From an uncultured Lentisphaeria bacterium (GTDB taxonomy: Bacteria > Verrucomicrobiota > Lentisphaeria > Victivallales > Victivallaceae), in NCBI GenBank assembly GCA_949298665.1, contig CASFXO010000122.1, forward strand, positions 1 through 6,158: a stretch of 6,158 nucleotides of DNA. Direction: 5' to 3'. Both the position numbers and the translations under genes were made by a program. Under the pieces are notes generated by a model that did not search any database, was not told the DNA's origin, and saw nothing but the letters and a program-made list of their open reading frames with translations. Every line of letters begins with the position of its first letter. Within the stretch, counting starts at the first letter, position 1. Positions 5,505 through 6,158 of this stretch are shown one piece after another.

Positions 5505-6158
5505 TTATTCCCGGCGGGCGCGGCGTCCGCCCAGCCATACGGCCAGCAGCGCCGCGGCGACGATGATGACGACCGGCAGGGAGGTTTTGAGGTAGCGAAC
5601 GGTTTTTTCCCGCGGCGTCTCCTGTTCGCGCAGGGTCATGCCTTCGACCTGTGCAGAGGGCCGGGAGGCGCCGCTCCGAATGCGTTCGACGGCCTGATCG
5701 TAGGACTCCGCCGCCGATGGATCGAGTCTGGCGGCGATGAATTGTCGCAACCGGGCGTTGTCGCAGACGAAGGTGCTGCATCCCGGGGTGTGTTGCCGGA
5801 CTGAATCCGCGTGCAGTTCCGCGAGGAGGCGCAGGGTGGCTTCATCCGTCTTCCAGAATCCCTTGCGGGCGGCCTCCAGCATGACCGCGGTGAGCTCCTG
5901 GCGGGCGTATGGATTTTTTTCTGCAAAATAACGATCCATACCGAGGTGTTCGCGGTCGTCGATGTAAACGGCTTTGTATTCGTTCCAGAGATGGTTGGGG
6001 ATCACGTCCGGGCGCAGGGCCGACCAGGCGAAGGTGTTGCGGACGGTTTTGGCAAAGGTGTCCGCCGCGCCGGCGCCTTCCTGCTGCAAGGCCTTGATCC
6101 ATTTTGGATTGAGCATGGTGGAGGCGGCTTCCACCATGATCGCTTCCGAGGCCTCCTG
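5505..6158 (-). CDS. C-terminal part of a CobN/HmuS-type tetrapyrrole chelatase with a membrane anchor, 5'-truncated by the window edge
   Basis: The frame is open to the window edge and shows the last 217 residues (numbered from the first visible residue). The segment MLNPKW, then FAWSA, then EKNPYARQELTAVMLEA and GFWKTDEATL is the end of the CobN/BchH large chelatase subunit, a protein normally well over 1000 residues long. A cysteine-containing motif, GCSTFVCDN (C127, C132), follows. A linker and a single hydrophobic segment (about 193-211, LPVVIIVAAALLAVWLGG) come next, and the protein ends in a positively charged RRARRE tail. A C-terminal anchor with a basic cytoplasmic end is a trait of HmuS-like CobN proteins found in haem or corrinoid uptake loci. 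It is unusual for the soluble aerobic cobaltochelatase CobN. The true substrate (cobalt insertion, or metal removal from a tetrapyrrole) cannot be decided from this part. It lies upstream of the hydrogenase operon on the same strand but is separated by 228 nt holding a hairpin and a promoter candidate. Confidence 0.85.
   Translation of the reverse strand, partial: QEASEAIMVEAASTMLNPKWIKALQQEGAGAADTFAKTVRNTFAWSALRPDVIPNHLWNEYKAVYIDDREHLGMDRYFAEKNPYARQELTAVMLEAARKGFWKTDEATLRLLAELHADSVRQHTPGCSTFVCDNARLRQFIAARLDPSAAESYDQAVERIRSGASRPSAQVEGMTLREQETPREKTVRYLKTSLPVVIIVAAALLAVWLGGRRARRE

Noticed and set aside
5344..5804. Open frames on both strands across 5344-5804
   Set aside because: They overlap the chelatase tail and the GC hairpin, are rich in Arg, Pro and Gly, and have no motif.
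1..6158. CRISPR array, tRNA, rRNA or insertion sequence
   Set aside because: No regularly spaced repeats, no tRNA- or rRNA-like segments and no transposase or terminal repeats are visible. The minus-strand genes read as native and uninterrupted.

Overview
The window is a GC-rich stretch from an anaerobic bacterium, dominated by one compact minus-strand operon for [FeFe]-hydrogenase chemistry and signalling. The 3' end of what looks like a pyruvate:ferredoxin oxidoreductase gene sits on the left edge (plus strand). The 3' end of a CobN/HmuS-type chelatase gene with a C-terminal membrane anchor sits on the right edge (minus strand). Most genes have purine-rich Shine-Dalgarno sites (GGAG or AGGAG types). 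That argues against Bacteroidetes-like initiation, even though anchored CobN/HmuS chelatases are best known there. A fermentative anaerobe, perhaps of the Lentisphaerota/Verrucomicrobiota group or a GC-rich clostridial relative, would fit. This placement is a guess from gene content only.

Layout: 1-132 (+) tail of the PFOR-like gene; 133-333 a convergent intergenic stretch with two back-to-back intrinsic terminators, 184-219 for the plus-strand gene and 264-302 for the minus-strand operon. The operon, read from right to left, is: thioredoxin-like [2Fe-2S] ferredoxin (5276-5016), group C 'sensory' [FeFe] hydrogenase HydS with a C-terminal FeS domain and PAS domain (5019-3286), SpoIIE/PP2C-type serine/threonine phosphatase (3296-2079), a second thioredoxin-like [2Fe-2S] ferredoxin (2059-1781) and a group B [FeFe] hydrogenase (1779-334). 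The genes overlap or are separated by at most 19 nt, so they are almost certainly cotranscribed. A candidate promoter with two inverted repeats lies at 5292-5347. The chelatase tail covers 5505-6158, followed by a GC-rich hairpin at 5449-5489.

How the genes may work together (inference): PFOR and ferredoxin supply low-potential electrons in fermentation, and the group B enzyme is the likely H2-producing or H2-handling catalyst. HydS keeps the H-cluster ligands but has Ala in place of the proton-relay Cys. It probably reports H2 or redox state through its FeS and PAS domains to the adjacent soluble SpoIIE-type phosphatase. The phosphatase would act on an unseen phosphoprotein, for example an anti-sigma antagonist or a response protein. 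No kinase, STAS protein, NuoF-like flavoprotein or HydEFG maturase is encoded in the window. The most notable content is this linear package of sensor hydrogenase, phosphatase and effector hydrogenase with two mini-ferredoxins, together with an unrecognised C-terminal domain on the phosphatase.
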